A DNA stretch of 64,000 bases from Planococcus maitriensis (GCF_003289925.1 NZ_QLZQ01000001.1:248001-312000); one strand, 5' to 3'; positions 41,985 through 50,796 are shown, counted from the stretch's first letter. Made by a program: numbers and translations. The notes: generated from the sequence alone by a model not told the origin.

Positions 41985-43166
41985 ATGAAACATGTATATC
42001 TAGTAGACGGTGCAAGAACGGCGTTCGGGGCTTTTGGCGGGTCGTTTGCGAATACCGATGCGACGGAACTTGGCACGGCGACAGCGGTGGAAGCGCTCAA
42101 AAGGGCGAATGTCAAAGCGGAAAATGTGGATCACGTCATTTACGGGAATGTCATCCAGTCGAATGTCAATGCAGCTTATCTTGCGCGCCATATCGGTCTC
42201 AATGCGGGTGTTCCCCAGGAAGTGCCGGCCCTGACATTGAACCGGCTTTGCGGATCCGGTGCGCAGGCGGTCGTTTCCGCAGCGCAGCACATTCTTCTCG
42301 GAGAAGCGGATATCGTTCTGGCGGGCGGCGCAGAGAATATGTCGATGTCGCCTTATGCGAATTTCACGCAGCGTTTCAGCAAAGCGAAGATGGGGCCGAT
42401 GCAGTTTGAAGACATGCTTCTCGCGACATTGACCGATCAATACACGGGCAGCGGCATGGGCATGACGGCCGAGAAACTGGCGGAGCAATACGATATTTCC
42501 CGTGAAGCCCAGGATGAATTCGCGGTCGAATCAAACCAGCGGGCGGCTAAAGCCGCGACGGGCGGGCAGTTCGACGAAGAGATCGTCGGAGTCGAAGTGA
42601 AAACGCGCAAAGGCACAGTGGTGGTCGATAAAGACGAACATATTAAACCCGATGCCAATACGGAAGGCTTGTCAAAGCTGCGCCCGTCGTTCAAGAAAGA
42701 CGGCTCTGTGACAGCGGGCAATGCTTCCGGCATCAATGACGGCGCCGCATCGCTTGTCGTGGCAGGGGAAGGCGCAGTCCAAAAGCATGGCTTGTCGCCT
42801 GTTGCCCGCATCGTGTCTTGGCATGTTGCAGGCGTCGACCCGACCATCATGGGCATCGGCCCGGTTCCAGCCATCCGCCGTGCGCTCGAAAAAGCGGAGC
42901 TGACAATTGATGACATTGATTTGGTCGAAGTGAACGAAGCTTTCGCTGCCCAATATTTGGCGGTGGAAAAAGAGCTCGGGCTGGATCGTTCGAAAGTGAA
43001 TGTCAACGGCGGGGCGATTGCGCTTGGCCATCCGGTCGGCGCGAGCGGCGCACGTATCTTGTTGTCAGCGGCGTATGAACTGAAGCGCCGCGGCGGGAAA
43101 TATGCGGTCGCGAGCCTGTGCATCGGCGGCGGACAGGGGATTGCGGTGGTGATCGAACATGCCTAA
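41985..43166 (+). CDS. Acetyl-CoA acetyltransferase (thiolase)
   Basis: 393 residues. The acyl-accepting C89 is in TLNRLCGSGAQ. The general-base pair is H349 (ALGHPVGASG) and C379 (SLCIGGGQG), at the textbook spacing for biosynthetic/degradative thiolases of this length. It cleaves 3-oxoacyl-CoA or condenses acetyl-CoA. The ATG at 41985 has proper spacing from AAGGAG. An ATG six bases earlier is too close. It overlaps the next gene by eight bases and opens a three-gene operon that would finish beta-oxidation of the products of the 21-37 kb cluster. Confidence 0.94.
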   Translation: MKHVYLVDGARTAFGAFGGSFANTDATELGTATAVEALKRANVKAENVDHVIYGNVIQSNVNAAYLARHIGLNAGVPQEVPALTLNRLCGSGAQAVVSAAQHILLGEADIVLAGGAENMSMSPYANFTQRFSKAKMGPMQFEDMLLATLTDQYTGSGMGMTAEKLAEQYDISREAQDEFAVESNQRAAKAATGGQFDEEIVGVEVKTRKGTVVVDKDEHIKPDANTEGLSKLRPSFKKDGSVTAGNASGINDGAASLVVAGEGAVQKHGLSPVARIVSWHVAGVDPTIMGIGPVPAIRRALEKAELTIDDIDLVEVNEAFAAQYLAVEKELGLDRSKVNVNGGAIALGHPVGASGARILLSAAYELKRRGGKYAVASLCIGGGQGIAVVIEHA

Positions 43167-44061
43167 ACTGCCGGTTATCGTGGCGCCGATGTTCCTCGTC
43201 TCGACGCCCCAGATGGTCATTGAATCTGGGCGCGCAGGCGTAATCGGCTCGTTTCCTCTTTTGAATGCGCGTCCCGCCGAAGAATGCGCGAAATGGCTCG
43301 TTGAAGTGAAAGAAGCGCTTGGCGATATCCCATGGGCTGTCAATTTCATTAGCCACCGCGGTTCGAACAAACGCTACGACGAAGATGTGGAATTGATCCG
43401 CGAGCACAAGCCGCCGATTGTCATCACTTCGCTCGGGTCGCCTGCCGAAGTGCTGGAAATCGTCCATGGGTACGGCGGACTTGTCTACTCCGACGTGGCG
43501 AACGTCAAGCATGCGAAAAAAGCGGCGCAAAGCGGCGTCGATGGATTGATCCTTGTGTGCGCAGGTGCTGGTGGGCACGGCGGCACACTCAATCCGTTCG
43601 CTTTCATTGCCGCGGTCAAGAAGTTCTTTGACGGCACGATCATCCTGTCAGGTTCTTTGTCCACTGGGCAAGACGTCGCAGCTGCTTTATTGATGGGCGC
43701 GGATTATGCCTATATGGGTACGCGCTTTTTGGCGGTAGAGGAAAGCAGCGCGCCCGAAGATTACAAACAGATGGTCATTGATTCCTCAATCGAAGATATT
43801 TTGTATACCGATTCGTTCAGTGGCGTGCCGGTGAATGTCCTCATCCCGAGCCTTGAAAAACAAGGCATCGACCCGAAAACCTTGAAGCCTAAAAAAGATG
43901 TCGACCTTTCCCACCTTGTCAATGCCAAGGCATGGCGCGATATTTGGTCGGCTGGGCATGGCGTGACGACGGTGACGAAACGAGAGACGGTCAAGGAAGC
44001 CGTCCGCCAATTGGAGCAGGAATATGATGAGGGAGTGAAGGCGCTTGTACGAAACGATTAA
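43159..44061 (+). CDS. Nitronate monooxygenase-like FMN protein
   Basis: 300 residues, TIM-barrel NMO/2-nitropropane dioxygenase family. VIVAPMFLVS opens the barrel, VCAGAGGHGGTLNPFAF is the FMN/active-site loop, and SGSLSTGQDVAAALLMGADYAYMGTRFLA is the phosphate-binding region. Formal activity is FMN-dependent oxidation of nitronates, but relatives such as FabK reduce enoyl thioesters. Tight linkage to a thiolase (8-base overlap) and an enoyl-CoA hydratase (17-base overlap) makes an acyl-CoA-related redox role worth considering. Confidence 0.85.
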   Translation: MPKLPVIVAPMFLVSTPQMVIESGRAGVIGSFPLLNARPAEECAKWLVEVKEALGDIPWAVNFISHRGSNKRYDEDVELIREHKPPIVITSLGSPAEVLEIVHGYGGLVYSDVANVKHAKKAAQSGVDGLILVCAGAGGHGGTLNPFAFIAAVKKFFDGTIILSGSLSTGQDVAAALLMGADYAYMGTRFLAVEESSAPEDYKQMVIDSSIEDILYTDSFSGVPVNVLIPSLEKQGIDPKTLKPKKDVDLSHLVNAKAWRDIWSAGHGVTTVTKRETVKEAVRQLEQEYDEGVKALVRND

Positions 44062-44863
44062 AACCGAATTATCGGACGGGATCATGACATTGACATTGAA
44101 CCGACCTGATAAAATGAACGCCTATACGGTGAAAATGAATGAGGAATTGCTCGATTTCTACCGCAATGTGGATGCGGACGACGAAGTGCGAGTCATTGTC
44201 GTCACAGGGGCGGGCCGGGCGTTTTGTGCCGGGATGGATCTTTCGGATGGCGGCTCGACTTTCGCTTCCGAACAAAGCGCGGAAGAATACCGGGACCTCG
44301 GCGGCCAGGTAAGCAACCAGGTCTATGAAGTGAAAAAGCCGATCATCGCCGCCATTAACGGCCCTGCGGTCGGCATCGGCATGACGATGACCTTGCCGAT
44401 GGATATCCGCATCGTCAAAAAAGACGTGAAAATCGGTTTCGTCTTCGGGCGCCGCGGAATCGGCCCGGAAGCTTCATCCGGCTGGTTCTTGCCGCGCATC
44501 GCCGGCATCGGGAAAGCGCTCGAGTGGACCTTGACGGGGCGTTATATCCCGACTTCAGAAGCCGTGGAAGCGGGGCTCATGCAATATGAGTCGGAAGATC
44601 CGCTTGAGAAAGCGTATGAAATCGCGCGGGATATCGTTGACAACACCGCAGCTACATCCAATAGCTTCACGCGCCAATTGTTATGGAAGATGCTCGGTGC
44701 GGACCACCCGCATGAGTCGCATCTGGCGGAATCGAAGTTTCTCCATTGGGCAGGACAGAATGCTGATGCGGATGAAGGCATACAATCCTTTGTCGACAAG
44801 CGCAAAGCAGAGTTTCCGATGAAAGCGAGTGAGCTTCCGGATTTTTTCGGTGAAGGAAAATAA
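44045..44863 (+). CDS. Enoyl-CoA hydratase/isomerase family protein
   Basis: 272 residues from a TTG that overlaps the preceding gene. The crotonase loops are GRAFCAGMDLSDG and AAINGPAVGIGMTMTLPMD. FGRRGIGPEASSGWFLPRIAG shows the second catalytic region with a glutamate in GPEA, the pattern of hydratases of the 1,2-epoxyphenylacetyl-CoA isomerase/long-chain type. It ends in a long tail with KRKAEFPMKASELPDFF. It is the third gene of the thiolase operon, followed by a very strong terminator. Confidence 0.88.
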   Translation: MYETIKTELSDGIMTLTLNRPDKMNAYTVKMNEELLDFYRNVDADDEVRVIVVTGAGRAFCAGMDLSDGGSTFASEQSAEEYRDLGGQVSNQVYEVKKPIIAAINGPAVGIGMTMTLPMDIRIVKKDVKIGFVFGRRGIGPEASSGWFLPRIAGIGKALEWTLTGRYIPTSEAVEAGLMQYESEDPLEKAYEIARDIVDNTAATSNSFTRQLLWKMLGADHPHESHLAESKFLHWAGQNADADEGIQSFVDKRKAEFPMKASELPDFFGEGK

Positions 44864-44872
44864 GTTGCCCTC

Positions 44873-44913
44873 AAGTTCCCGGCATGCAGCTGCTGCATGC
44901 CGGGAACTTTTTT
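44873..44913 (+). terminator. Strong terminator after the thiolase operon
   Basis: AAGTTCCCGGCATGCAG pairs perfectly with CTGCATGCCGGGAACTT around a 3-base core, followed by a T tract. Confidence 0.92.
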
Positions 44914-44965
44914 ATGTGAAGGTAAGCATCAGGAATGGATGACGAAAAAAGATGAAGCAACTATG

Positions 44966-44994
44966 TTTACATCTTATACCCTATGGGGTATATT
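44966..44994 (+). promoter_or_regulatory. Promoter of the CstB-like gene with embedded CstR/CsoR-type operator
   Basis: -35 TTTACA (44966-44971), 17-base spacer, -10 TATATT (44989-44994). The spacer holds ATACCCTATGGGGTAT (44976-44991), the near-palindromic G-tract type of site bound by CsoR-family repressors, including persulfide-sensing CstR. Confidence 0.7.
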
Positions 44995-45035
44995 AAACTT
45001 AAGAAAACGAAAACAAACAAAAGGAGAATGATTCC

Positions 45036-46448
45036 ATGTTATTACGATATTTCTATGACGAAAAATTGGCTCACGCATCTTATGTAGTAGGGTGCCAAAA
45101 AACAGGCGAAGCAGTAGTCGTTGACCCGATGCGCGATATCACAGCATACGAAGAACTGGCGAAAAAAGAGAAACTGAATATTGTCGGCGCTCTTGAAACG
45201 CACATCCATGCTGACTTTGTATCCGGTTCACGTGAACTGAATGACCGGTTCGGCACGAAGCTCTATATTTCGGATGAAGGCGATGCCGATTGGAAATATC
45301 AGAACCTGGATGGAATCAGCCATCAATTGTTGAAAGACGGTGACCAGTTCAACATCGGCAACCTGGTATTTGAAGTGATGCATACGCCAGGCCATACCCC
45401 GGAAAGCATTTCATTCCTATTGACGGATAAAGGCGGATCCGCGGACAAGCCGATGGGCATCTTTACAGGCGACTTCGTCTTTGTTGGCGATGTCGGGCGC
45501 CCGGACCTTCTCGAAAAAGCGGCAGGCATCCAAGGCACGTCCGAATCCGGTGCCGTGGCGATGTTCAAATCAATCGAACGGTTCAAGGCGCTTCCGGATT
45601 ATTTGCAAGTTTGGCCAGCACATGGCGCCGGATCCGCTTGCGGTAAATCACTCGGCGCAGTGCCGTCAACGACAGTCGGTTACGAAAAAGCCTTTAACTG
45701 GGCGATGCAATTCGATGATGAAGCTTCCTTCAAGAAAGCATTGCTCGAAGGCCAGCCGGAACCGCCGTATTATTTCGCAGTAATGAAATCGGTCAACAAA
45801 GTAGGGCAAAAATTGATCAAAGACTTGCCGGAACTGAAAGAAATCACATCAGCGGCAGATATTGAAGCGCTTCTTGCTGAAGGCAAGCAAGTACTCGATA
45901 TGCGCCCGGCAGATGCTTACAGCAAAGGCCATATCCAAGGAACGATCAACATCCCGTTCAATAATTCCTTCACGAACTGGGCAGGCTGGGTCGTCGATTA
46001 TGATAAGCCGCTCTACCTCCTTCTCGACACGAAAGTGCTCGATGAAGCATTGGTCGCCCTCCGTTCAGTCGGAATCGACGAAGTCTACGGTTTCGCAGAA
46101 GCGGAAAGCGTCATGGCACAAGCTGAAAACCTGGCTTCTTATGAAAACGTCTCGCCATCCGAGGCGAATGAGATGGTCGAAAAAGGTGAAGCGTATGTGC
46201 TCGATGTCCGCAACCAGACGGAATTCGATGAAGGGCATATCGATAACGCACAGCACATCATGGTCGGTACCTTGAAAAACCGGATCGATGAAGTGGACAC
46301 TGATAAAACAGTCATTGTACAATGCCAGGCAGGCGCACGTTCCGCAATCGCGGCGAGTGTCCTGAAGGCGAATGGCATCGATAACCTGGTCAATATGACA
46401 GGCGGCTACAGCAAATGGCAGCAAGAAGTCGCGTCTGTTAAACAATAA
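45036..46448 (+). CDS. CstB-like persulfide dioxygenase-sulfurtransferase (metallo-beta-lactamase plus two rhodanese domains)
   Basis: 470 residues. The N-terminal MBL domain has ETHIHADF (H56, H58, D60), MHTPGHTPES and FTGDFVFVGDVGRPDL. A first rhodanese domain (about 270-360) lacks an active-site cysteine. The second has C430 and R435 in VQCQAGARS. This is the layout of CstB of Staphylococcus aureus, which oxidises low-molecular-weight persulfides to thiosulfate with a non-heme iron. The promoter carries a CstR-type operator, so sulfide or persulfide induction is likely. It is followed by a terminator and a rhodanese-like gene. Confidence 0.92.
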   Translation: MLLRYFYDEKLAHASYVVGCQKTGEAVVVDPMRDITAYEELAKKEKLNIVGALETHIHADFVSGSRELNDRFGTKLYISDEGDADWKYQNLDGISHQLLKDGDQFNIGNLVFEVMHTPGHTPESISFLLTDKGGSADKPMGIFTGDFVFVGDVGRPDLLEKAAGIQGTSESGAVAMFKSIERFKALPDYLQVWPAHGAGSACGKSLGAVPSTTVGYEKAFNWAMQFDDEASFKKALLEGQPEPPYYFAVMKSVNKVGQKLIKDLPELKEITSAADIEALLAEGKQVLDMRPADAYSKGHIQGTINIPFNNSFTNWAGWVVDYDKPLYLLLDTKVLDEALVALRSVGIDEVYGFAEAESVMAQAENLASYENVSPSEANEMVEKGEAYVLDVRNQTEFDEGHIDNAQHIMVGTLKNRIDEVDTDKTVIVQCQAGARSAIAASVLKANGIDNLVNMTGGYSKWQQEVASVKQ

Positions 46449-46457
46449 TAAGGACAC

Positions 46458-46487
46458 AACCGCTTAAGCTTCGGCTTCGGCGGTTTT
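46458..46487 (+). terminator. Terminator after the CstB-like gene
   Basis: AACCGC pairs with GCGGTT, with an inner AAGC-ttcg-GCTT helix, followed by TT. Confidence 0.65.
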
Positions 46488-46526
46488 CCTTTGAAAAACA
46501 CAATCCAGAAGGGGAAGATCTAAACA

Positions 46527-46895
46527 ATGAGTATTGGCATCCCGATCGCGCTGCTGGCTCTTGCCGGCTCCAACGGTTTCTATAAACGCTATGTCACGGC
46601 CAAAGGGGTCAAGCACGACTGTGCCGACAACCTGAAAGAAAATGATGATATTCTCTTGCTGGATGTGAGAGCCTATAATATTTCCTATAAAGATCCAGTC
46701 GAAGGCGCATTCGAACTGCCCGTCGCTTATTTTATCCGCAGCTATGATGAAATACCGGACCGGCCGATCCACGTCATCGCTTCTGATGAAATGGAAAAGA
46801 ATATGGCTGTCCGGTTGCTCCGGAAAAAAGGGAAAAACGTGATCAGCTATAGCCTAACCGAAGAAAATTGCGGCGAGCCGATGCTCGCCAACTAA
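46527..46895 (+). CDS. Rhodanese-like domain protein without catalytic cysteine
   Basis: 122 residues. A short hydrophobic N-terminus (about 2-16) may anchor it to the membrane. The body follows the rhodanese fold (ILLLDVRAYNIS, VAYFIRSYDEIPDRPIHVIASDEMEKNMAVRLLRKKG), but the active-site cysteine position in the VIAS-DEMEKN loop is not cysteine. It is therefore unlikely to transfer sulfur, and may bind or deliver a substrate to the neighbouring CstB-like enzyme. AAGGGGAAG lies before the ATG. It has its own strong terminator. Confidence 0.7.
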   Translation: MSIGIPIALLALAGSNGFYKRYVTAKGVKHDCADNLKENDDILLLDVRAYNISYKDPVEGAFELPVAYFIRSYDEIPDRPIHVIASDEMEKNMAVRLLRKKGKNVISYSLTEENCGEPMLAN

Positions 46896-46900
46896 CCCTA

Positions 46901-46932
46901 AACACCCCGACAAGTATTGTCGGGGTGTTTTA
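46901..46932 (+). terminator. Terminator between the rhodanese-like gene and rbsR
   Basis: AACACCCCGACA pairs perfectly with TGTCGGGGTGTT around a 5-base loop, followed by TT. Confidence 0.88.
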
Positions 46933-46967
46933 TGTATTTTGAAAAATACCAAAATATCAAATCGCGT

Positions 46968-46995
46968 TGACAAGAGGAAAGGGACGTTTTATAGT
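46968..46995 (+). promoter_or_regulatory. Sigma-A promoter of the rbs operon
   Basis: Perfect TTGACA (46968-46973), 16-base spacer, TATAGT (46990-46995). The RbsR palindrome overlaps the -10 element. Confidence 0.8.
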
Positions 46996-47017
46996 ATGTG
47001 TAACCGGTTACACATAC
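46994..47017. promoter_or_regulatory. RbsR operator (24-bp perfect palindrome), also a full cre match
   Basis: Arms GTATGTGTAACC and GGTTACACATAC abut. The core TGTAACCGGTTACA fits both the LacI/RbsR type of site and the CcpA consensus, so autoregulation and catabolite repression may share it. Confidence 0.85.
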
Positions 47018-47037
47018 AGCGAGGACGGAGAAGGATT

Positions 47038-48018
47038 ATGACGACAATCAGAGATGTGGCGAAAAAAGCAGGCGTTTCCGTTGCGACGGTTTCACGTTTT
47101 TTGAATGGCAGCGGTTATGTTAGCGCCGATGCCGCCAAAGCGGTGGCAGAAGCAGTGGAGGAATTGGAATATGAATTGAATCCGGTTGCCCGCTCCCTGA
47201 ACACGAAGCGTTCCAGTTTAATCGGCCTCATTTTGCCGGACATCACGAACCCGTTTTTTCCGGAGCTTGCGCGGGCGGTGGAAGATGTCGCTTTGAGCTA
47301 CGGCTATACCGTCATCTTGTGCAATTCGGACGAAGACCCGAAAAAAGAGAAAAACTATATCGAAACTTTAAAGAAGAAATACATCGCCGGCTTTATCGTG
47401 ACCTCGAACCAACTCGACGCGCCGCATTATGCGGATACGAAGCTGCCGATTGTGGCGCTGGACCGGGCCATCAACGAAAAAATCCCGGTCGTCGCATCGA
47501 ACAATAAAGAGGGGGCGGTGCTCGGGACAAACGCATTGCTTGAGAGGGGATGCAAGAACATCCTGTTCCTGCGGGGGCCTGAAGCGTTGAATCCTGCAAA
47601 TGACCGGTATGACGGGTTCATGGAAGCCATCGGGAAATCGGATGTCGATTACCGGATCGTCACGTGCCCGTTCCATTACGCGGATTCACAGAAAATCGTG
47701 GAGCGGGAACTGCAAGCCAACCCTGAAATCGACGGCATTTTCGCTTCGAGCGACGTGTCGGCGGCTGGGGCTTTGAAAGCGGCGGCAGTACTTGGCAGAA
47801 ACGTGCCGGATGATTTGCAGATTGTCGGATTCGACGGCATTGCGATGGGCGAGATGCTGTCTCCCGGCCTCTCGACCGTCGCACAGGATGTCTATAAGAT
47901 GGGCGCGATCGCGACGCGCGTCTTGATCAAGCGGATCGAGAATACCCCATTGGAAGAAAGCTTCTATGAGGTTCCGGTCAAGCTCGTATTACGGGGCACA
48001 ACAAGGAGTGTGGAATGA
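47038..48018 (+). CDS. rbsR: LacI-family ribose operon repressor RbsR
   Basis: 326 residues. The N-terminal helix-turn-helix TTIRDVAKKAGVSVATVSRFLNG is followed by a hinge and a periplasmic-binding-protein-like ligand domain. A longer in-frame version from 46939 is rejected, because it would include the promoter and operator. The ATG at 47038 follows GGAGAAGG. The operator palindrome 20 bases upstream and the downstream ribose genes make RbsR the confident name. It overlaps rbsK by four bases. Confidence 0.94.
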   Translation: MTTIRDVAKKAGVSVATVSRFLNGSGYVSADAAKAVAEAVEELEYELNPVARSLNTKRSSLIGLILPDITNPFFPELARAVEDVALSYGYTVILCNSDEDPKKEKNYIETLKKKYIAGFIVTSNQLDAPHYADTKLPIVALDRAINEKIPVVASNNKEGAVLGTNALLERGCKNILFLRGPEALNPANDRYDGFMEAIGKSDVDYRIVTCPFHYADSQKIVERELQANPEIDGIFASSDVSAAGALKAAAVLGRNVPDDLQIVGFDGIAMGEMLSPGLSTVAQDVYKMGAIATRVLIKRIENTPLEESFYEVPVKLVLRGTTRSVE

Positions 48019-48893
48019 TGATTACAGTAGTGGGCAGCATCAATATGGACCTTGTGGTCGGCACTGAACGGTTCCCGAAGCAAGGCGAAACCGTACTCGG
48101 AAATTTATATACGACCGTCTCCGGCGGAAAAGGCGCGAATCAGGCAGTAGCCGCAGCCAGGCTCGGCGAGGAAGTCCGCATGGTCGGCGCAGTCGGAAGC
48201 GACGCATTCGGCGCGCAGCTTCTCGAGGGGCTGGAAAAAGAACGAATCCATACAGATGGCGTCAAACATACGAATGGCGCGAGTGGAATCGCCAACATCC
48301 TATTGTCGGAAGGCGATAACCGGATCATCGTCGTTCCAGGAGCCAATCACGAACTGACAGAAAGCGATATCGATGCACATAAGGAAGTGCTCCAGAACAG
48401 TTCGATGATCATTTTGCAGCTGGAACTGCCGATTGCGGTCGTGGAATACACCTTGTCTCTGGCCAAGGAACTCGGCGTACCGACCGTCCTGAATCCTGCC
48501 CCGGCTGCAGGATTCACTCCCGCGATGAAAGAGGCGGGCTTTTTGACGCCGAATGAAACCGAAGCACAAGAGTTATTCGGCGAGAACTGGGAACTGGAAT
48601 TGGAACGCTACCCGAACCGCATGGTAGTGACACTCGGCAAGAATGGGGCACGCTATTTCGACGGTGAAAAACACGTGACGGTTGAAGGTTTCCCGACAAA
48701 AGCAGTCGACACGACAGGCGCGGGGGATACATTCAATGGCGCGTTGGCCGCCGCATTAGCTGAAGGCAGGGAGTTCAAGGAAGCTGTCCGCTTCGCCAAC
48801 GCCGCTGCTTCGATATCGGTTGAGAAATTCGGGGCGCAAGGCGGCATGCCGAACCGAGCGGATGTCCTCAAACGAATGGGGGAAGCGCAATGA
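48015..48893 (+). CDS. rbsK: Ribokinase
   Basis: 292 residues, PfkB family. The N-terminal signature is VSGGKGANQAVAAARLG, and the C-terminal anion-hole and catalytic-base motif is DTTGAGDTFNGAL. It phosphorylates ribose to ribose 5-phosphate with ATP. The start ATG overlaps the rbsR stop codon, behind AAGGAGTG, and the next gene overlaps it by four bases (ATGA). Confidence 0.96.
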   Translation: MMITVVGSINMDLVVGTERFPKQGETVLGNLYTTVSGGKGANQAVAAARLGEEVRMVGAVGSDAFGAQLLEGLEKERIHTDGVKHTNGASGIANILLSEGDNRIIVVPGANHELTESDIDAHKEVLQNSSMIILQLELPIAVVEYTLSLAKELGVPTVLNPAPAAGFTPAMKEAGFLTPNETEAQELFGENWELELERYPNRMVVTLGKNGARYFDGEKHVTVEGFPTKAVDTTGAGDTFNGALAAALAEGREFKEAVRFANAAASISVEKFGAQGGMPNRADVLKRMGEAQ

Positions 48894-49276
48894 AGAAGCA
48901 AGGAATGATCAACCGGGATATTGCCGGGCATATGGCAAGGTTCGGGCATACCGATCTGCTCGTCATCGCGGATTGCGGATTGCCGGTGCCGGGCCATGTG
49001 CCATGCGTCGACCTTTCGTATCGCATAGGAGAGCCGTCGTTTGAAACGGTGCTCGCTGCGGTGCTTGAGGATTTCGAAGCGGAAGCGGCATTTATTGCCC
49101 GGGAAATAAGCGATCACAATCAAGGATTGGAAGCCCGTATGCAAAAACAATTGGACTGCCGTTACCTCAGCCACGAGGAATTGAAGGCAATGAGCCATAA
49201 CGCCAAACTGATCATCCGCACAGGGGAAGCAAGCCCGTATGCGAATGTCATTCTTCAGTCAGGCGTCATCTTTTAA
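48890..49276 (+). CDS. rbsD: D-ribose pyranase
   Basis: 128 residues, near the usual 131. The catalytic H20 is in MARFGHTD with D22 adjacent. VIADCGLPVP and the C-terminal TGEASPYANVILQSGV are family landmarks. It speeds conversion between pyranose and furanose forms of ribose so that ribokinase can use it. It is coupled by a four-base overlap to rbsK and by TAATG to the rbsA region. Confidence 0.95.
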   Translation: MKKQGMINRDIAGHMARFGHTDLLVIADCGLPVPGHVPCVDLSYRIGEPSFETVLAAVLEDFEAEAAFIAREISDHNQGLEARMQKQLDCRYLSHEELKAMSHNAKLIIRTGEASPYANVILQSGVIF

Positions 49277-49293
49277 TGGGGCAGGTGAGCGAA

Positions 49294-50796
49294 ATGATTA
49301 ACATGACCGATATATGCAAGTCGTTCAGCGGCAATGCTGTCTTGAAAAATGTCCATTTTTCGCTTCAGAAAGGGGAGATCCACGCCTTGATGGGCGAGAA
49401 CGGAGCCGGAAAATCGACCTTGATGAAAATCATGTCCGGCATCTATACGCGCGACTCCGGAACGGTGGAAGTGAAAGGGAAAAAAGTCGAATTCACGTCG
49501 CCGAAACAGGCGGAAGCGGAAGGCATCGCCGTCATCCACCAGGAATTGAACATCCTGCCGCACCTGTCGATTGCGGACAATTTGTTTCTCGGGCGCGAAG
49601 AAACAATCGGCCGGACAGGCATTTTGAAGACGAAAGACATGGAACGCAAAACGAAGAAGATTTTGGGGGATTTAGGGCTCGATATAGACCCATCCCTTCC
49701 TGCGAGCAATTTGTCTGTCGGACAGCAGCAGTTGGTGGAAATCGGTAAGGCCTTATCGATGGATGCAGAAATGATCATCATGGACGAACCGACAGCAGCA
49801 CTTACGGACCGGGAAATCGAAACTTTATTCGTGACAATCCGCGATCTGCAAAAACGCGGTGTGTCTTTTGTTTATATTTCGCATCGCATGGAAGAAATCT
49901 TCTCGCTATGCGACCGCATCACCATTTTGCGAGACGGGGAATATGTGGGTGAACGGAAAATAAGCGGGACGAGCTTTGAGGAAATCGTCCAGATGATGGT
50001 CGGCCGCGAACTCGGCAGCCGCTTTCCGGAACGCAGTTCAAGCATCGGGGACGTCAAACTATCGGTCAAGGGCTTATCCCGCAAAAATTGCTTTGAAGAC
50101 ATTTCGTTCGATATCCATAAAGGCGAGATCGTTTCGATCGCCGGGCTTATGGGCGCAGGGCGTACAGAAGTCGCCCAGTCTTTGTTCGGCTATAAGAAAG
50201 CGGAAGGCGGAACGGTCGAGCTTGACGGCAAGCCGGTGAAAATCGATAATCCGAAAAAAGCGAAAGAACTCGGCATAGGTTATGTAACCGAAGACCGTAA
50301 ATCGGAAGGCTTGATCGTCGATTTTACAGTGGAAGAAAACATCAGCATGGCGAATTTTGAGTCAATTTCCAACAAGGGCTTACTGTCGAAAGACAAGGAA
50401 CGCAAATTGTACGACCGGATGGTGAAGCGCCTCGGTATCCGGACCTCGGGGCCTGACCAGGCAGCCAAGTCGCTCAGCGGGGGCAACCAGCAAAAAGTCG
50501 TCATCGCCAAGTGGCTTGGCATCGAACCGGATGTGCTCATACTGGATGAGCCGACACGGGGAGTCGATGTAGGGGCTAAAAAAGAGATCTATTCGATCAT
50601 CAACGAATTGGCCGCTCGTGGCGTCGCCATCCTGATGATTTCTTCCGAACTTCCCGAAGTGATCGGCATGGCAGACCGCGTGCTCGTCATGCATGAAGGC
50701 AGGCTGACGGCTGATTTGCCGAAGCAGGAAATGACGCAGGAAACAATAATGCATTATGCAACAGGAGGTGGGAAACTTGCAGTTGAAGAACGCTAA
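49294..50796 (+). CDS. rbsA: Ribose ABC transporter ATPase (two nucleotide-binding domains)
   Basis: 500 residues. Two ABC domains are present. The first has Walker A GENGAGKST, signature LSVGQQQ and Walker B IIMDEPTAAL. The second has a degenerate Walker A region GLMGAGRTE, signature LSGGNQQK and Walker B LILDEPTRG, as normal in sugar importers of this class. It powers ribose import through RbsC. The ATG at 49294 after GCAGGTGAG is preferred to the ATG at 49276, whose ribosome site would be missing. Confidence 0.95.
   Translation: MINMTDICKSFSGNAVLKNVHFSLQKGEIHALMGENGAGKSTLMKIMSGIYTRDSGTVEVKGKKVEFTSPKQAEAEGIAVIHQELNILPHLSIADNLFLGREETIGRTGILKTKDMERKTKKILGDLGLDIDPSLPASNLSVGQQQLVEIGKALSMDAEMIIMDEPTAALTDREIETLFVTIRDLQKRGVSFVYISHRMEEIFSLCDRITILRDGEYVGERKISGTSFEEIVQMMVGRELGSRFPERSSSIGDVKLSVKGLSRKNCFEDISFDIHKGEIVSIAGLMGAGRTEVAQSLFGYKKAEGGTVELDGKPVKIDNPKKAKELGIGYVTEDRKSEGLIVDFTVEENISMANFESISNKGLLSKDKERKLYDRMVKRLGIRTSGPDQAAKSLSGGNQQKVVIAKWLGIEPDVLILDEPTRGVDVGAKKEIYSIINELAARGVAILMISSELPEVIGMADRVLVMHEGRLTADLPKQEMTQETIMHYATGGGKLAVEER

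Noticed and set aside
41966-42409. Plus-strand 147-codon frame overlapping the thiolase start
   Set aside because: Arg/Cys/Gly-rich frame-shifted reading of the thiolase, with no ribosome site of its own.
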